Translations under genes and position numbers: made by a program
Assembly (NCBI GenBank): GCA_963921935.1
Contig: OY998181.1
Span: forward strand, 140,515,423 to 140,579,422
Length of the DNA: 64,000 nt
Direction of reading: 5' to 3'
From: Galeruca laticollis
Taxonomy: Eukaryota > Arthropoda > Insecta > Coleoptera > Chrysomelidae
Notes under the pieces: generated by a model
What the model saw: the letters and a program-made list of their open reading frames with translations, nothing else
Databases searched by the model: none
What the model was told of the DNA's origin: nothing
Shown: positions 21,335 to 33,910 of the stretch, one piece after another
How the letters are laid out: each line of letters opens with the position of its first letter
Numbering within the stretch: position 1 is the stretch's first letter

Positions 21335-23730
21335 TTTTCGACTCCCCAGAAGATTAGATGAAGAGAATATTTCTCCGAATATTACAAAAAAAACAGCATC
21401 ATCCACCTACCTCCCTGTGAGAATGCTGAAAGAAGCTATAGCAACTATACCAGAGTTTAAAGGTAACTTTGTTACAGCATGATTTTGTATATATTACCAA
21501 TAAAGTTAATTAATTTAAAATTGTATTTATTTCTAAATGTATGAAGGTTAAGGTGTCGCGTCACTAATAAACAAACTAATAACATTGTACTTTAGGCCTA
21601 TGTTAAGTTGTAGTACTGAAAATTTATTGGTAAATTTGAATAAGGTGGACAGTTTCAGTGTAATTTCCCGTTTTATAGGTGCTGGAAACGGCTACTAAGT
21701 AAATTTTGTTTAGATAATGCTGTGTGCAATATGTAAAACGAATGAAGTCTAGTCATTCCTGTAGAAATATGGGGTATATCAAATTACCTCTTGGCAAATT
21801 CAACCCAAAGATTAATTGTTCGATGTATGTTACGAAATTTATTTTCACCCACTTCCAGCCGGTCACATGATTTGAAATTTGGCAGGTGTTCAAAATTCCG
21901 GTGACAATGCATAATAAAGTCTGCATTTGAGTAATTATTATACCTATTGAAAATTATTTTCTACGTTTTCGTCAATGTTGAAAGTAAAGCGTGATGATTA
22001 TAACCACTTGCGGTTTCTGAGAGGTGTTTATTTTTATTGTTGCAGGTACAGAAATCGGAATCCATCAGGCATTGGATTGAAAGCTACGTATAAACATAGC
22101 AGTAAGACGTTGAAGTGTAAAGATTTCAATGTGGCTGATATCCTATCCCTCCGCAAACTTTTTTTGATCAGATGTCAAAGGTGAAACAAGATATATTTTT
22201 GACTAGATTTGTAGCACCGTATAATCCTGTACGTATTCGAAGTAATACAGGTGTCGAAAAGCGACAGTTCAGCTGTGCCTACTTTCTTAGATATGACAAT
22301 AAAAATGTTCAAGTATGTGCAAACTTTTTCCAGAAAGTTTATAGTATATAAAAGGGGCGGCTCAGGACTATTGGAAAGCTACTATATGAAGGAAAAGTGC
22401 CTATTGAAAAACTTGGAGAGGACAGGAAATCTATGAAAAGTGCAGCTAAAAAGGAGAGTGTGAGAAAGTTTATTGAGACACTTCCAGCAGAGGAGAGCCA
22501 TTATAACAGAAACAAATCGCGCCGAATATATCTAGATTCAGACCTCAATATGAAGTTATTATGGACTTTATATAATTCTACAGTCCTTGTCGAATTACAA
22601 GTGAAACGAACTATGTTCATCAAGTATTTTCACAAGATTTCAATATTGAGTTCTCTTCTCCGCTATCAGATGCGTGTGGCACATGCATACTACTGCAGAA
22701 TCAATTGAAAAGTGAAACAGATGAAACCAACAAGTCCCGACTAATGGTACAAAAAAGAATTCACAAACTCAGAGCCAATGCCTTTTATACGCATCTTAAA
22801 AGAGATGTTCCTAACAGTCTAACTCTTTGCTTTGACTTGCAGCAAGTTCTTCCGTTACCTAAGATGCCTATACAGGATGTTCTCTATAGCAGACAAGTAA
22901 TTTTTGTATCGTAAACATTAATTCGAAAAATCCAGATTTTTATTGCTGTAATGAAACTGAAGCTGGCCGGGGGTCTGAAGCAATTGGATCGGCCCTCCTC
23001 AGTCATTTAAATAATGTCGAGTTTTTCTAACGATATAGAAATCCTGCGTCTATTCTGTGATGGATACGGGGGTAGAACAAAAACTGCCATATTATTCATA
23101 CATTGGCTTCGTAATAAAACACCAAAGTCAATCAAAGAAATCATCATAGTTTTTCTTTTGCGTGGTCATAGTTTTTTGCCTGCAGACCGAGTATTCGGTA
23201 GGCTTGAAAAATACTTAAAGAAAAAGGTTTGTTATTACCACACCAAATGAGTATTACAATATATTTTCTAAACATGATACAGTTCACAAATTGAATGAAC
23301 ATTGGTTCTTATAGGATGTGAAGTCTATTGAGAAAAATCATTATGAAAAAATCGCTGGCATACAAAAACATAAACGAATACAACTCAAAAAAACAACTAC
23401 TAGGCGAGGCCAACAAGACATTCAAATGAGATGTCGTGAAAACTATTTTTTTGAAGGTAACGAAGGTTTTATAACTCTACTGAAACGAGGGAAAACACAT
23501 CCTAAGCAGTTGAAAACAAAACAGTGGGTCGAGTTTTGAGCAATGATAAGAAAAACTATGTCACTAGTTTATTGGTCAAACAATTTGGTGCTGAGTGGAG
23601 AGAGCTGGAAGAGTTGAATTGGTTCAAGGAATTATTAGATATCAGGGAAGGAGTTGTCATTACAGATGTGGATGAAGATATGAATGAATGTGATTGTCTT
23701 GAACCAGAATGTGAAGATTGCAGAATCTGA
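21335..23730 (+). pseudogene. Multicopy insect family with D-G-x-G-G and G-H-S-F motifs, degraded
   Basis: Fragments in several frames read in order: an exon at 21335-21460; SGIGLKATYKHSSKTLKCKD (22050-22120); PIEKLGEDRKSMKSAAKKES and ETLPAEESHYNRNKSRRIYL (22400-22530); HKLRANAFYTHLKRDV and LCFDLQQVLPLPKMP (22755-22875); EAGRGSEAIGSALLSHLNNV (22960-23020); LFCDGYGGRTKTAIL then LLRGHSFLPADRVFG (23040-23210); and a Glu/Cys-rich C-terminus to 23730. I recognise the order from a large family of uncharacterised insect proteins, in which D-G-C-G-G-Q-x-K-N and G-H-S-F-x-P-x-D-R-V-F are constant. Those acidic positions would fit an RNase H-like transposase fold, but I know no proof. Frame changes at about 22600, 22700, 22920 and 23020 break it. 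It follows the recombinase-like gene in the same orientation. Confidence 0.6.
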
Positions 23731-23739
23731 TATACATTT

Positions 23740-25835
23740 TGTGTTTTGTTTATTTCCCTTTGAATACCTTACTTCACGTGTTACAATACAAATTTATGTT
23801 GTGTTTATATCCCATTCCCTACCTTACTCTACCTGTTTCAATAAATATTTAGGTTGGGTCAAGTTTCCTTTGAATACCTCACATGATGTTTCAATAAAGC
23901 AACTTGGATACCGAATGTCCTAACAAAATTCTGAAATAATGTGCGGCAACACCAAGAAATTCAGTTAAATTGCAACAAAATTAGTGAACGCCATCTGCAA
24001 ATTGGGTCAAAATTAGTTAACTACTGTGAATTGCTTCAAAACTGGTTAGCTGCAAAATGAAAATGACAATAACTTGATAGAAATGAAGTATACATTTTTC
24101 GCGTAAATACCAAACACATTCACGATTTTCCTGGTAACTGTCTACTGCAGCATTATGGCGTTGCTATACGTTGAAATGAGATAAACGTTTTTTGCTTCTC
24201 CTGAAAATTTGAACATTTGGTACTTAAACCACTTTTGTTCCGTCGCTCCTCATATATACTGTCTCATTGTTGGACACATGCTGTCTTAGTGTTGGGCGTT
24301 ATGTCCACCAGTGAGGCAAAAATTATTATTTTACTTTTTTATATGCTAAAATATAAAAACATGAGTATTTTCAAAATTGACCAAAAAAATCGTTATAAAA
24401 AACCTTAATGTATGATTTAGTTTTCACAAAATTAAGTTTGGTGCAAAAATATGAATTGTTCATCTATTAGAACAAAATCCGTCTCACTGTTGGGAACTCT
24501 ACAAAGAACCTTATTCTTTCGTTCCTCTATATCCGTGCTTTTCAGTAGTTCACTGACCCTAATTGTGGTTACGCAAGCTTCAGTTTTATTTTTTTCCTAG
24601 TTTAATGTGCGTTGTAGGGTTAAGTTGGGTTTATACAGCAAACCAAATGAAATAACATTGCATAAAATAAAATAGAAAGGAATAAGGAAATTTTGTTCGG
24701 TTTATACAGAGAAATAAAATAAAATAAGTATTTAACTGGAACTCATCAAATATACGGAACATAAAAACAATTTTGTTTGTCAAAGAACAGTTAAAAATGA
24801 TCGGTTTTTAGTTGGGAATGGAAAATCGATATATCGTATCTATATTATTCAACAGTTTCGATATATAGAGAATAAAAAATATCGATTTTCGATTTATCGT
24901 TATATTATTGAAAGAGTGATTACTTAGGAACTGTATCAAAACTATCGGAATTCAACAAACCATCAATGGAACTAAAGCCTTCACACACAAAAAAAATGTA
25001 TACAGACGATAGTAACAAATCACAGACAATATAAGACAATTTTTATTTGCGATAAAAGCAAAGGAAACGGAGTTCGATTACGCGGAAACATCGATAGTAT
25101 CGGAATTAAAAATATCAATGAAACTTTTCGATCATTTTCGAAAAAGTATCGATATTTCGTACATTCGTAGCCTTCCATATTTTGAGGTTATTTGTTCTGT
25201 TTCCAATGAGTTTTAATAGTGATTTCATTCTGCTTCCATTTATTCTTATTTTTAACATAGTGATTTCATTTTTTCAATAAAAATGGATGATGGGTGTAGA
25301 ATTGGATTATACTTTTCAATTATATGGGTCTTCGATAGGACTTTTCTTTTGTATTTCGATAGGAATCTGGTTCTTTAATGGAATTAAAGTGCAAGTTGAT
25401 TTTGCGATTAAACTGTATTTGTTTTCAAATAGGTACACTGGTATATAGTTACACCAGAAATTGAGACTATTTTGTAACTAGTAGTTACTAACCACCCATA
25501 CTAAATATAAATGATAATGTGTCCCTTTTGTCGGTGACTGCCGAGGGAACCACTTTTATGTTTTTGATGCTCACACATCAGCATCTGAAATTCAACTTCG
25601 ACTCATCTCTCTATTGTTTTACGCTGAACAATCGCCGGCAGAGAACCCGGGGCATACTGTACGAAACGCAATTGACGTCACTCTGTGATTATGACCAATA
25701 AGAGGGTACCGGTGAGTTACGGTTCGTTAGATATGCCCCGTATTCCTTGGCGGGCAAAAACCGTTAGAGTACGTGATGAAGGGGTGGTTTAAGAATTTTT
25801 ATGAAGGTTAATGTTTGGAACATATTAATTAAATT
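23740..25835. other. Noncoding stretch, no gene seen
   Basis: AT-rich. 24820-25170 is rich in ATCGAT/TATCGAT words. An imperfect 20-base inverted repeat, GGGGCATACTGTACGAAACG at 25649 against GGTTCGTTAGATATGCCCC ending 25739, brackets about 90 bases and may be a MITE or a transposon end. No supported ORF. Confidence 0.55.
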
Positions 25836-25845
25836 TGTTTCCAAA

Positions 25846-26710
25846 CAATGGGTTTCTTATTAAACAAGTAGCATTGTTTCCTGCCCTCTATAATAAAAAC
25901 AATAGCCGTTTTAAAAATAAAACTGTAAAAGAACAGGCATGGACCACAATTGCTGGTAAGTTTTAAATACAGCATAAAAAGTACAGCTACAAAAATGTAT
26001 TATTTATTATAGCTGAAGAGTGCATGCAAAGGTGGATAGTGCTTAGGGCCAAATATACAAATTTGAGGAAGCAAATAAGGGATACTCCATTGGGCTCAGA
26101 AGGGTATACAATTTCTTGGCCACACTATGAGGCAATGGGGTTTTCGGATGTCTTTTTGATACAGAGGAAGTGAGTATTAGTATTCGCCACTTCCAATTGC
26201 TTTCTTTTTATTTGATTTATTTGTTTTAGAACAATTTCAATCATAAAATGTGTATCACCTCAAGTATCCCCAATTGAAAAAGTCAAAGATTCATCGGTAT
26301 TTTGGGATTCAACATTCCAAGTTGAATCGGATGTATCGTTTGATGTTCCATACATCGATCCTGAAACGGATTCGTCTCCACATGGCATCCCAGCCAAGAG
26401 ACCCAAATTTGTGGATAAGATAACGCCAACCACTGCATATTTTAGGACCAAACTGGCAACCTTAAAGAAGCCAACTACACATAATAATAAAAAAGCGCAC
26501 AACAAACTATGTTCCAGTCAACTAGCACTGCAATTGACGAATTACAAAAACGAAAACGGGCAGCTGAGGAGTATGGAAAGGGCTAATTACAGCTGGGCGA
26601 AAAGTTTAAGTGAATGCATGAACATTCTGTCCCCGCAGGAGCAAATTATCTTCAAACAAAAATGCTACACAATACTGTCAGAAATGGTTGAAAAAAAATA
26701 TGGTACTTAA
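25846..26710 (+). CDS. MADF-domain DNA-binding protein, probably Harbinger partner
   Basis: Three exons, about 25846-25955, 26013-26169 and 26230-26710, with GT-AG junctions. Joined, the first two give a MADF (Myb/SANT-like) fold: LIKQVALFPALYN, then a Trp (QAWTTIA), then ECMQRWIVLRAKYTNLRKQI and HYEAMGFSD. The third exon is a polar linker with a C-terminal helical segment (LSPQEQIIFKQKCYTILSEM) resembling the BESS or equivalent dimerisation region, ending at TAA 26708-26710. No disabling change is seen, though the first codon is not fixed; an upstream exon may be missing. MADF proteins of this kind are either insect transcription factors or the DNA-binding partner encoded by Harbinger elements; no transposase is found beside it. 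Confidence 0.68.
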
Positions 26711-26711
26711 A

Positions 26712-27177
26712 TTTGTGTAAATAAATTTATTATATACACAATAAATAATATTCCATAGTACGTCTGACTTTTTCTGATAGCCACAGATGAATAAAATAAA
26801 AACAATAAGTGAAAACATTTTATAAAGTATTAGTATTTTATGCTATGATCATGTAATGATAGCCATTAATACACGAGCATGTTATAGGAAATATAAGGTA
26901 AGGTATATAAGATAGGAATGTGTTAGTGGCCATTAAGTGAAAGTTCTCTACTCTTATTAAGTTTTCGAAGTGCACACTTACTAAAATATTCAATTCAAAA
27001 TCATTAACAATTATCAAGTAGGTCTAATATTATAAAGGAACAGAAAAACTATCAAATAGGCGTAGACTGTTGAAATACGGAAAACATTGACAGTTCGTTT
27101 TGTTATTGGTAGTTAATCGTTTGTTGTTAGTAAATTTCGCACGAAATAATTTAGATCATTTTGAATAATAATTAATT
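26712..27177. other. Intergenic AT-rich sequence
   Basis: No ORF or RNA gene. It may contain the left end of the mariner-like element that follows, but I could not locate a terminal repeat. Confidence 0.5.
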
Positions 27178-28359
27178 ATGCCTCATAAATTTGCAATGTA
27201 GAATATGCAGACATACTATTTGTGTATGGCTTTTGTAACGGAAATGGTAGAGAAGCAGTAAGGGAATATGAAAGACGCTTTCTTAATCGTCGCACTCCTC
27301 ATTACCAGACATTTGCGAGAGTATTTAATTACAGTCGGCAACATGGTAGATTTCCTACAGCGACAACCAATGATTATGGTGAAAGACAACACTTGAATGT
27401 TGAAGATGATATACTAGGTAAAGTAAAGATATTAATTTTTTTAATAGATATTAAGACTAAGAGTCGATTCGAAATTTCGTTTTTGTTCATTACATTAATA
27501 CATTAATATGTGATACTAAATTAGTCTCCTCCTCATTTTGTTCCAGATATGGTTGACAACAACCCAACAATCAGTACAGGAAGGATTGGCCACGCATTAA
27601 ATGTACCCCATACTACCGCTTGGAGGAGATTAAAAAGAATTAGCTTCTACCCTTATCATGTTCAACAGTGTTTAAAGACTAGAACAACGTGATTTGGAAC
27701 CGCGATTAGAGTTTAGTCGGTGGATACTTAGAAATAGAAGAATAGTTAGCAGGCGCCTATTCACTGATGAGGCCACATTTACAAGTGATGGGGTTTACAA
27801 TCTACGATATTCCCATGTTTGGGATTATGAAAATCCTTTTGCTACAAGACAAATACATTCGCAGTATAGGTTTTCGGTTAACGTTTGGTGTGGAGCTTTA
27901 GATAATCACCTTATTGGACCATATGTCCTACCTCGTACATTAACAGGGGACGACTATTTTGCTTTTTTGCGAAATATGTTACCAGTGCTATTAGAAAATG
28001 AGGAAATTGAAGGAATGTATTTCCAGCACGATGATGCATCGCCTCACTTTAAGGTAATTGTGCGAAATTTTCTAGACAAGAATTTTAGAAACATGTGGAT
28101 AGGGAGGGGCGGGCCCAATAATTGGCCTTATCGGTCACCGGATTTTAACCCAGTGGACTATCATATTTGGGGATATCTGAAAGCCAAAGTATACTCTACT
28201 GAGACAAACAGCTTAGAAGATCTTATTCAAAGAATTGATAATGCTTGCGAGGAAATCAGGGCAAATCCATCAATGATAAGACGAGCAACACAAAACATCT
28301 TAAAAAGAGCTCGTAAATGCATAGAACAAAATGGAGGACATTTCGAACAATTATTATAA
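27178..28359 (+). pseudogene. Mariner-superfamily transposase with DUF4817-type N-terminus
   Basis: A cut-and-paste DDE/D transposase. Start at ATG 27178. The N-terminal helix-turn-helix reads FVYGFCNGNGREAVREYERR and RTPHYQTFARVFN, the DUF4817 style common in insects. An intron runs from the GTAAAG donor at 27418 to TTCCAG at 27541-27546; then comes NNPTISTGRIGHALNVPHTT, a second HTH. The catalytic part gives LFTDEATFTSDG, then YFQHDDASPHF, then YRSPDFNPVDYHIWG, i.e. the three acidic positions, with a C-terminal helical region to TAA 28359. Lesions: a one-base loss at about 27199 and a frameshift at about 27670 in GTTTAAAG. From 27694 on, 221 codons are clean. Confidence 0.88.
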
Positions 28360-28429
28360 ATAATTTGTCATTCCGTGTAACTCATTTTTTTCTGTTCTTT
28401 TGGAATCAACTATTGATTTGTAGAAATCT

Positions 28430-29020
28430 TGAGAAAATATCATTTTTTTCTTAACCCGAACCTGGATTATAACTGTTTTTGTTACATGATAAGATTTTGA
28501 TGCTTATGTGACTTACACCTACCAAAAATGAAAGAAATCTATAGGGTGGTTCTAAAGTTATTACGTACGAAAATGGCAATGATACATTTAAATAACTTTG
28601 ACATTAAAAGTTAAGCAGTAAAACGGGATGTTTACTTCGAAAAATATTTTGGTGCCGCTCTATTTTTTTGTTCTCTTCAAATAATCTATTGGGTTTTAAA
28701 AATTCTGATATACAGGGTGTTGTTTTGGAGTTATCGAATTTTGCAAATTTTCCTTAAACCAGACCTGGATTATAATTATTTTTATTGCACTATCTTATTG
28801 TGTTATCAATGCAATATTATCCTTACCAAAAATGAAAGAAATATATAGGGCGGTTCTAAAGTTATGGCCTTCAAAAGCATTGGACTAAATTAATAAAACT
28901 CTCTCTCTCTCTGTTAATAATTATGTTAGACCAATTAACCAAGTCTATTTGGAACCACAAGTGTCCTCTACTTGCAGTAAACCTATGGTGGTTTAACTAT
29001 GAAACACCCTGTATAATTAC
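28430..29020. repeat. Repeated 3' sequence and TACAGGGTG-ended segment after the mariner gene
   Basis: A segment with ACCTGGATTATAA, ACCAAAAATGAAAGAAAT and GGTTCTAAAGTTAT occurs at about 28455-28565 and again at about 28760-28870. TACAGGGTGTT at 28711 faces AACACCCTGTA ending near 29013, an inverted pair of the kind seen at mariner-type ends, suggesting a small nonautonomous copy or a duplicated terminus. 28898-28912 is a CT-repeat. Confidence 0.6.
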
Positions 29021-29266
29021 CCAGAGTATTTAACACAATGTGTCTACTACTTAAATTGAATAATTTTAGATTTTTAGTTCATTATCAAATATCTTTCACC
29101 CAATTTTTGTGTATCATTCGTAATCTGGTACACAATGTTTGTATAGCTGGTCCAACTCATACTTAAGGGCTCCTAGCGGAGATATTAGCCAGTTGGCTAG
29201 GAATTCTCTTAGTTGATGAACCGATTTTGAAGGATTGTTTGACCCTATGCCACCAATGCTTTTTAA

Positions 29267-31536
29267 CCCTAAACAGGCGTTGTGGAGTCCCTGGGACTCT
29301 AAGAAAGGATGATACTGTGATAACTTTCGTATTTGTTGATCAGGCCGTAGACGCTCCTTAATACCTTCCTATGGTGGGGAGACCCATACCGTGTTCAGTC
29401 AATTTCAGTCTATTTTCAATTTAGTGGCTATGTCTGAGAATCCAAAAACAGTTAAACCTACAGACTCTAACTTTGAGCAATGTGTGCTAAGATGGTTTGA
29501 GGAATGTGATACAGAAGGTTCAGACCAAGATGGCGATCCCGAAAGCAACACTACTATCGAAAATGCTATTACAAGCGATCACGAAACAGAGAGTGAGCTT
29601 TCTGGTAATGATTCTGACGATGAAGATGGAATGCAGGTTACCGAAAGTGAAAACGACAGTGACACAAGTATTTAAAGAAAAAAACATTTTTACGTAAAAA
29701 CCAGATACAAATGGGCGGCCACCGAATCAACCCGAAACGTGAGAACAGCAGCGCATAACATATTGAAGTTGCCAGGGAATACAAATTTTGTACCAGAAAT
29801 TGCACCGCTGGAAGCATGGAGGCAAATATTCTCGCAAGATATCCTAGATATTGTCGTACAATACACAAATTTAGTAATTCAGGGATTTCTTAATAAACCA
29901 GGCAATCAGAATCGCACAGAGTACCGAGAAACAAATTCCTTTGAAATAAATGGTTTCCTTGGACTTCTGCTATTAAGTCCTACCTTTAAGTCTAATAATG
30001 AGGCCATTAAATCAATCTTCTCAACAGACGGGACTGGTCGTGAATTTTTCGACTGGTAATGTCAGCAAAAAGATTTGCTGTTTTATTAGCTTGCCTGAGG
30101 TTCGATACTCATGAAGAGTAAAAAGTGACCCGGCTGCAGCGATATCACATATATTTGAAAAATTTAACCAAAAACTCTCATTCAAGTTACGCTTTAGGTG
30201 CCAATGCAACTGTCGATAAAATGCTGGTCGACTTTAGAGGTAGGTGCAAATTTAAAATGTATTTACCTGGCAAACCCGTAAAATATGGCCTGACAGTTAA
30301 ATGGCCTTGTTGCTGGCCGTACCCACTATATACACAATACATATATTTATTGTGGCAAGGGTACTGATTCCCTAAAAGATATTACAGATGAAGAAAAACG
30401 GTTTGCTATTCCAACGCAAGCTGTTGTTCGCCTCTCCAAACCACTATTTGGAAGCAACCAAAATATAACGGGTGATAACTGGTACTTTTCAACAGAGCTC
30501 ACTAATTATCTTTTACAAAATAAGCTTACTTACGTTGGAACCATGAAGAAAAACAAAGTAGAAATACCTAAAGAATTTCTACCCTCCAAACTAATACAGG
30601 TGGGATCTACATTATATGGCTTTACAAGTAATAAAACGTTAATTTCCAGAATACCAAACAAAAATAAAGCTGTTATCCTTATTTCCTCGATGCATCACTG
30701 CAAACAGGATGATGACGATTTGCCTGAAATTAATGCATAATATAATAACACAAAATCTGGAGTGGATACTGTACGCGAGAAAAACACTAAATATTCCTGT
30801 AGTAGAAGGACGCAACGCTGGCCAATGGCTCTGTTTTACAGAATTGTGGATATGTCTTCAGTGAATGCTTATATCATTTATCAATCTTGTTCCAACGCAG
30901 ATCAGCTGCAGAGACTAGATTTTTTGAAATTACTGGCCAAACAACTATATGAACCACTTCTTCATGAAAGAGTGCAAAATGCACATTCATCAAGAGAGCT
31001 AAAAGTAGGTATTGCAAGGATTTTGAAGATGGCACTTGACACCCCAGCTGATGATCAAGATGTTTTGCCTAGAAATCAGAGGAAGTTCTGTTTTATATGT
31101 GACCCATAATTAAAAAGAAAAACTGGCTTTCTATGTGTAGAATGCAGAAAATCAATTTGCTTGCAATGTTCGACAAAATTGTGTTCAAAGCATTGAAAAT
31201 CGAGAGGATTCATAAATATTATATTTTTTATATACTTGTTTGGATCATTGTCAATATTTTACAGCTTACTGTAAAAGTAAATATATCTTTGTTTTTTTAG
31301 ATAGATGTTCCTAAATATGTTTTCAATACAAAAAAAAATTATTTTTCAGTTTTTTCTTTCAAAATAAAGATAAAAGGAATACTATGTTTATTTTTGTTAA
31401 TATCTTTAGTTTTAGATTTTTTGCTCTGGTTTGTTACTAAGTTGGTTGGAAATAAACAATGTTTGTTTTTTTATACGTCTTTGATTATGTATACAACATA
31501 AACATAAAACAATATTCCAGTATGCAACAAGAAGGG
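29267..31536 (+). mobile_element. piggyBac-type transposon flanked by TTAA
   Basis: TTAA at 29263-29266 is followed by CCCTAAACAGGCG, and the right end is AAGGG at 31536 followed by TTAA (31537-31540). CCC...GGG ends with a duplicated TTAA are the piggyBac signature. The termini match only over the first few bases, so the right end is a proposal. The element is 2.27 kb, enough for the single transposase gene inside. Confidence 0.75.
29430..31196 (+). pseudogene. piggyBac transposase (DDE_Tnp_1_7), frameshifted
   Basis: ATG at 29430 opens an acidic N-terminus (ECDTEGSDQDGD, NDSDDEDGMQ). Then come APLEAWRQIFSQDILDIVVQ (about 29805-29865), the catalytic region NATVDKMLVDFRGRCKFKMY with PGKPVKYGL (30200-30295), GDNWYFSTELTNYLL (30473-30520), MKKNKVEIPKEFLPSK (30543-30590), and NTKSGVDTVREKN followed by RRTQRWPMALFYRIVDMSSV (30745-30860). 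The C-terminus is the typical Cys-rich finger, FCFICDP then GFLCVECRKSICLQCSTKLC, ending 31196. Frame breaks occur at about 29670, 30058-30130, 30300-30370 and 30740, plus a stop at 31107-31109, so no transposase can be made. Confidence 0.88.
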
Positions 31537-31540
31537 TTAA

Positions 31541-32190
31541 GTTAAATAGAAAATTATATTAATGTGAAAACAGAAGTATCAAAACTTAGTTAACGTTACG
31601 ATGTCGGTTATGAGATTGGCACACTTTTGCGCAGGTCGCTGTCGTAGTGGGGTGTCGCTTGCGACCTCTTTCTGCTGTACATGTAAGTAGTATTACCAGG
31701 GGCGTAGTGTATATTTGTTACAAAATTCATTATAATATAGGTACATGTGTTTCTTACAGTCAGAATCATGTTCTCCTAAGTGGGCGGACATAACGGAGCG
31801 CCGACCATCGCTCCGACCATAGCATAGCAAAATAAATAAACAATATTAGATATGTGTGGCAACATCGGGGCTGGTATTCTTAACTCACTCCTCTCACAAG
31901 CGAGCGATCACCAAAGGGAGTGATTTGATTGGCAGCGATATTGCATTTTTAGATTCTCATGTACCCCTGCGCTCGCAAATTTGTGACACGAGCGACTAGT
32001 TGGGGCAACAACGGTATATTAGGATATTTTGTCATAGATTTTAAAGTAGTTTCTAGTTCTGTGCTTGTGCTGTCAATTAAACGCAAAGAATTCTATTATA
32101 ACCTAAAATAATTTATTTAATAGTAGTACTTTATGAGCTGTGCGTGCCTTTAATTTTGAACAATTTGTGATACAATATTTAAAAATTTAA
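31541..32190. other. Noncoding, with an orphan hAT-like terminus
   Basis: CAGGGGCGTAG at 31699-31709 matches the first 11 bases of the outer hAT left end at 1990. No partner end was found nearby, so it is an orphan terminus or a solo nonautonomous fragment. 31790-31990 is somewhat GC-richer. No ORF. Confidence 0.5.
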
Positions 32191-32192
32191 AT

Positions 32193-33022
32193 ATGAAGAT
32201 TGGTGCAGAACAAAAAGCCACTCTCATTGAAATATTAAGAGACAAGCCGAAACTAATAAATGGAAAATTTGATTCCACATTCACTCATGCAGCCGCAAAG
32301 GCGGAATGGGAGGCTATAGCCACAACTTTAAATAGTATTCATGGGTGCCAAAAAACGTGGAAAATGTGGAGATCGGTGAGTATTATTTTCTATTTACCTT
32401 AATAAGAAATGTAAAATTATGTTCTGAAAATTATTTAGTTTTAAATTATTGACATACGTATTTACAGACATGGTAAAATATACGCAAAGCAGAAGCAGGC
32501 TCAGGCTCTACGAAATCGCAGAGAGACTGGTGGTGGACCAGAAGATGAGGTACTGGGCGAAACAGAGGAAACAATTTTATCAATAATTAAGCCTGTCATG
32601 GTAGAAGGACATGTGATTGTTGAACCTTCGATAACGGATATCCTACCAGGACGATCATGTGTAGTCCTAAAAATATTAATCAGGGTATGTTATTCGAATA
32701 TTTTTTATTCTGGACGTTTAGTAAGTTACATGTGTTTTTGTAGATGATCCAGTTGTACAGCAGCCTGGAGGGAATAGCAGACCTACAAGAAACATTTTAC
32801 GAAGACCTTATTTGAAGGCCAAGAAAAGTGGCGAGGCCGTTGATGCCTACAAAAGCTTAGATAAAAAAATTCAAGAAAAGAAAACTATTTTCAAGGGAAA
32901 TAACCATATTAGAAAGAAATGCCGAAAGTACTACGAGAATGGCTAATGCCCATGAAAGGATTGCCAATTTTCTAGAGGATAATTCTAGAAATTTAAGTTC
33001 ATTTATAGAAAATTTAATGTAG
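32193..33022 (+). pseudogene. Harbinger-associated Myb/SANT DNA-binding protein
   Basis: Exon 1 starts at ATG 32193 and gives an N-terminal Myb/SANT-like domain: KATLIEILRDKPKLINGKFD, then AAKAEWEAIATTLNSIHG and KTWKMWRS, ending at GTGAGT. Exon 2 (about 32467-32685) continues with the typical QAQALRNRRETGGGP stretch. Exon 3 (from about 32743) ends with a coiled C-terminus, NAHERIANFLEDNSRNLSSF, stop at 33020-33022. At least one frameshift near 32470 and one near 32890 are needed, so it is a pseudogene. In Harbinger elements this protein binds the ends and helps the transposase. Its likely partner is the minus-strand transposase at 40218-41085, on the far side of the BEL/LINE insertion. Confidence 0.72.
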
Positions 33023-33024
33023 TC

Positions 33025-33494
33025 TTTTATTTTTATTTATATGTTAATTTGTATAACATAGATTAGTTTTTGTGTTTATTTTTATAATAAATTCAAAATA
33101 GTGGGTACATAGTTTTATTGAAATAAATAGAATAAAATTTCAAAATAAAAATTTTAACTGAAAGATATAAAATTCTTAGATAAGCTATATTAGTTTTGCC
33201 TATTTCTAAAAATATTTATTATTTTGTTTCTCTGCCTTATACCAGCTTGCAATTGGGGGTTCATTCTGCCAATATTTAATACTTCTGCTTCTTGATTAAG
33301 ATAAATGCCTCAAATAAATAAAACATGACTATGATAAGCTACAGTTAGCTTATTTTTTTTTAACCTCTTTATTACGTAACATGTAAGTTGCTTACACTTA
33401 TTTTACATTTATGTATGTGTGTAAACCTCGAGCTCATCAATGATTATTTACCATATTCCTTGATAATACATTTATTTTAATTTTTACATTAAAA
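33025..33494. other. AT-rich noncoding between Myb/SANT gene and BEL LTR
   Basis: No gene. Presumably 3' UTR and internal noncoding sequence of the Harbinger element. Confidence 0.5.
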
Positions 33495-33799
33495 TGTATA
33501 CATTAACAACAGATAGATGTCAAATGTGACAATGATTCAACGAGAGCTTGAATAAACAGAGGGTGACAGACAATTGCAGCGTTGTCACGTATAATTTATG
33601 AAATATTATGTATAAACATGCCTTGAAAGGACGCAGTTCATTCAATTAAATATAAAACTTAATAATCAGCATAAAGCTTCATACGACATACAATTATAAA
33701 AAATGTTATTTGGAAATATTCGATAAAGTAGTATTAGTCACATGAATATATAAACTGGTTCAAACTTCTCAAGTTGTTAAGTCAAATTATTGTATAACA
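33495..33799 (-). repeat. BEL/Pao LTR (3' LTR of minus-strand element)
   Basis: Starts TGTATACATTAACAACAGA and ends TTGTATAACA, so it has TG...CA ends on either strand. Its first 124 bases or so recur at 39930-40053. On the minus strand it follows the BEL pol stop after a short A-rich spacer, once the LINE unit at 33814-39186 is ignored. Confidence 0.78.
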
Positions 33800-33800
33800 A

Positions 33801-33813
33801 AACTAAATCTATT
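33801..33813. repeat. Target-site duplication of second LINE unit, left copy
   Basis: AACTAAATCTATT, repeated exactly at 39187-39199 right after the A-rich tail. The 13-bp length and position are typical of LINE integration. Confidence 0.85.
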
Positions 33814-33910
33814 CGATCAAACAAAACTTGAGAAAAACCAAAAGAAGAATACGCAATCGAACAGTCAACCCCACAACAAAAACAGAAAAGATCCGATTCA
33901 TCCACTCAAC

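Noticed and set aside
24820..25170. ATCGAT-rich region as a regulatory or boundary element
   Set aside because: Looks like low-complexity AT-rich drift with no periodicity that I could defend.
28895..28915. CT-repeat as a promoter initiator
   Set aside because: A simple microsatellite with no gene start nearby.
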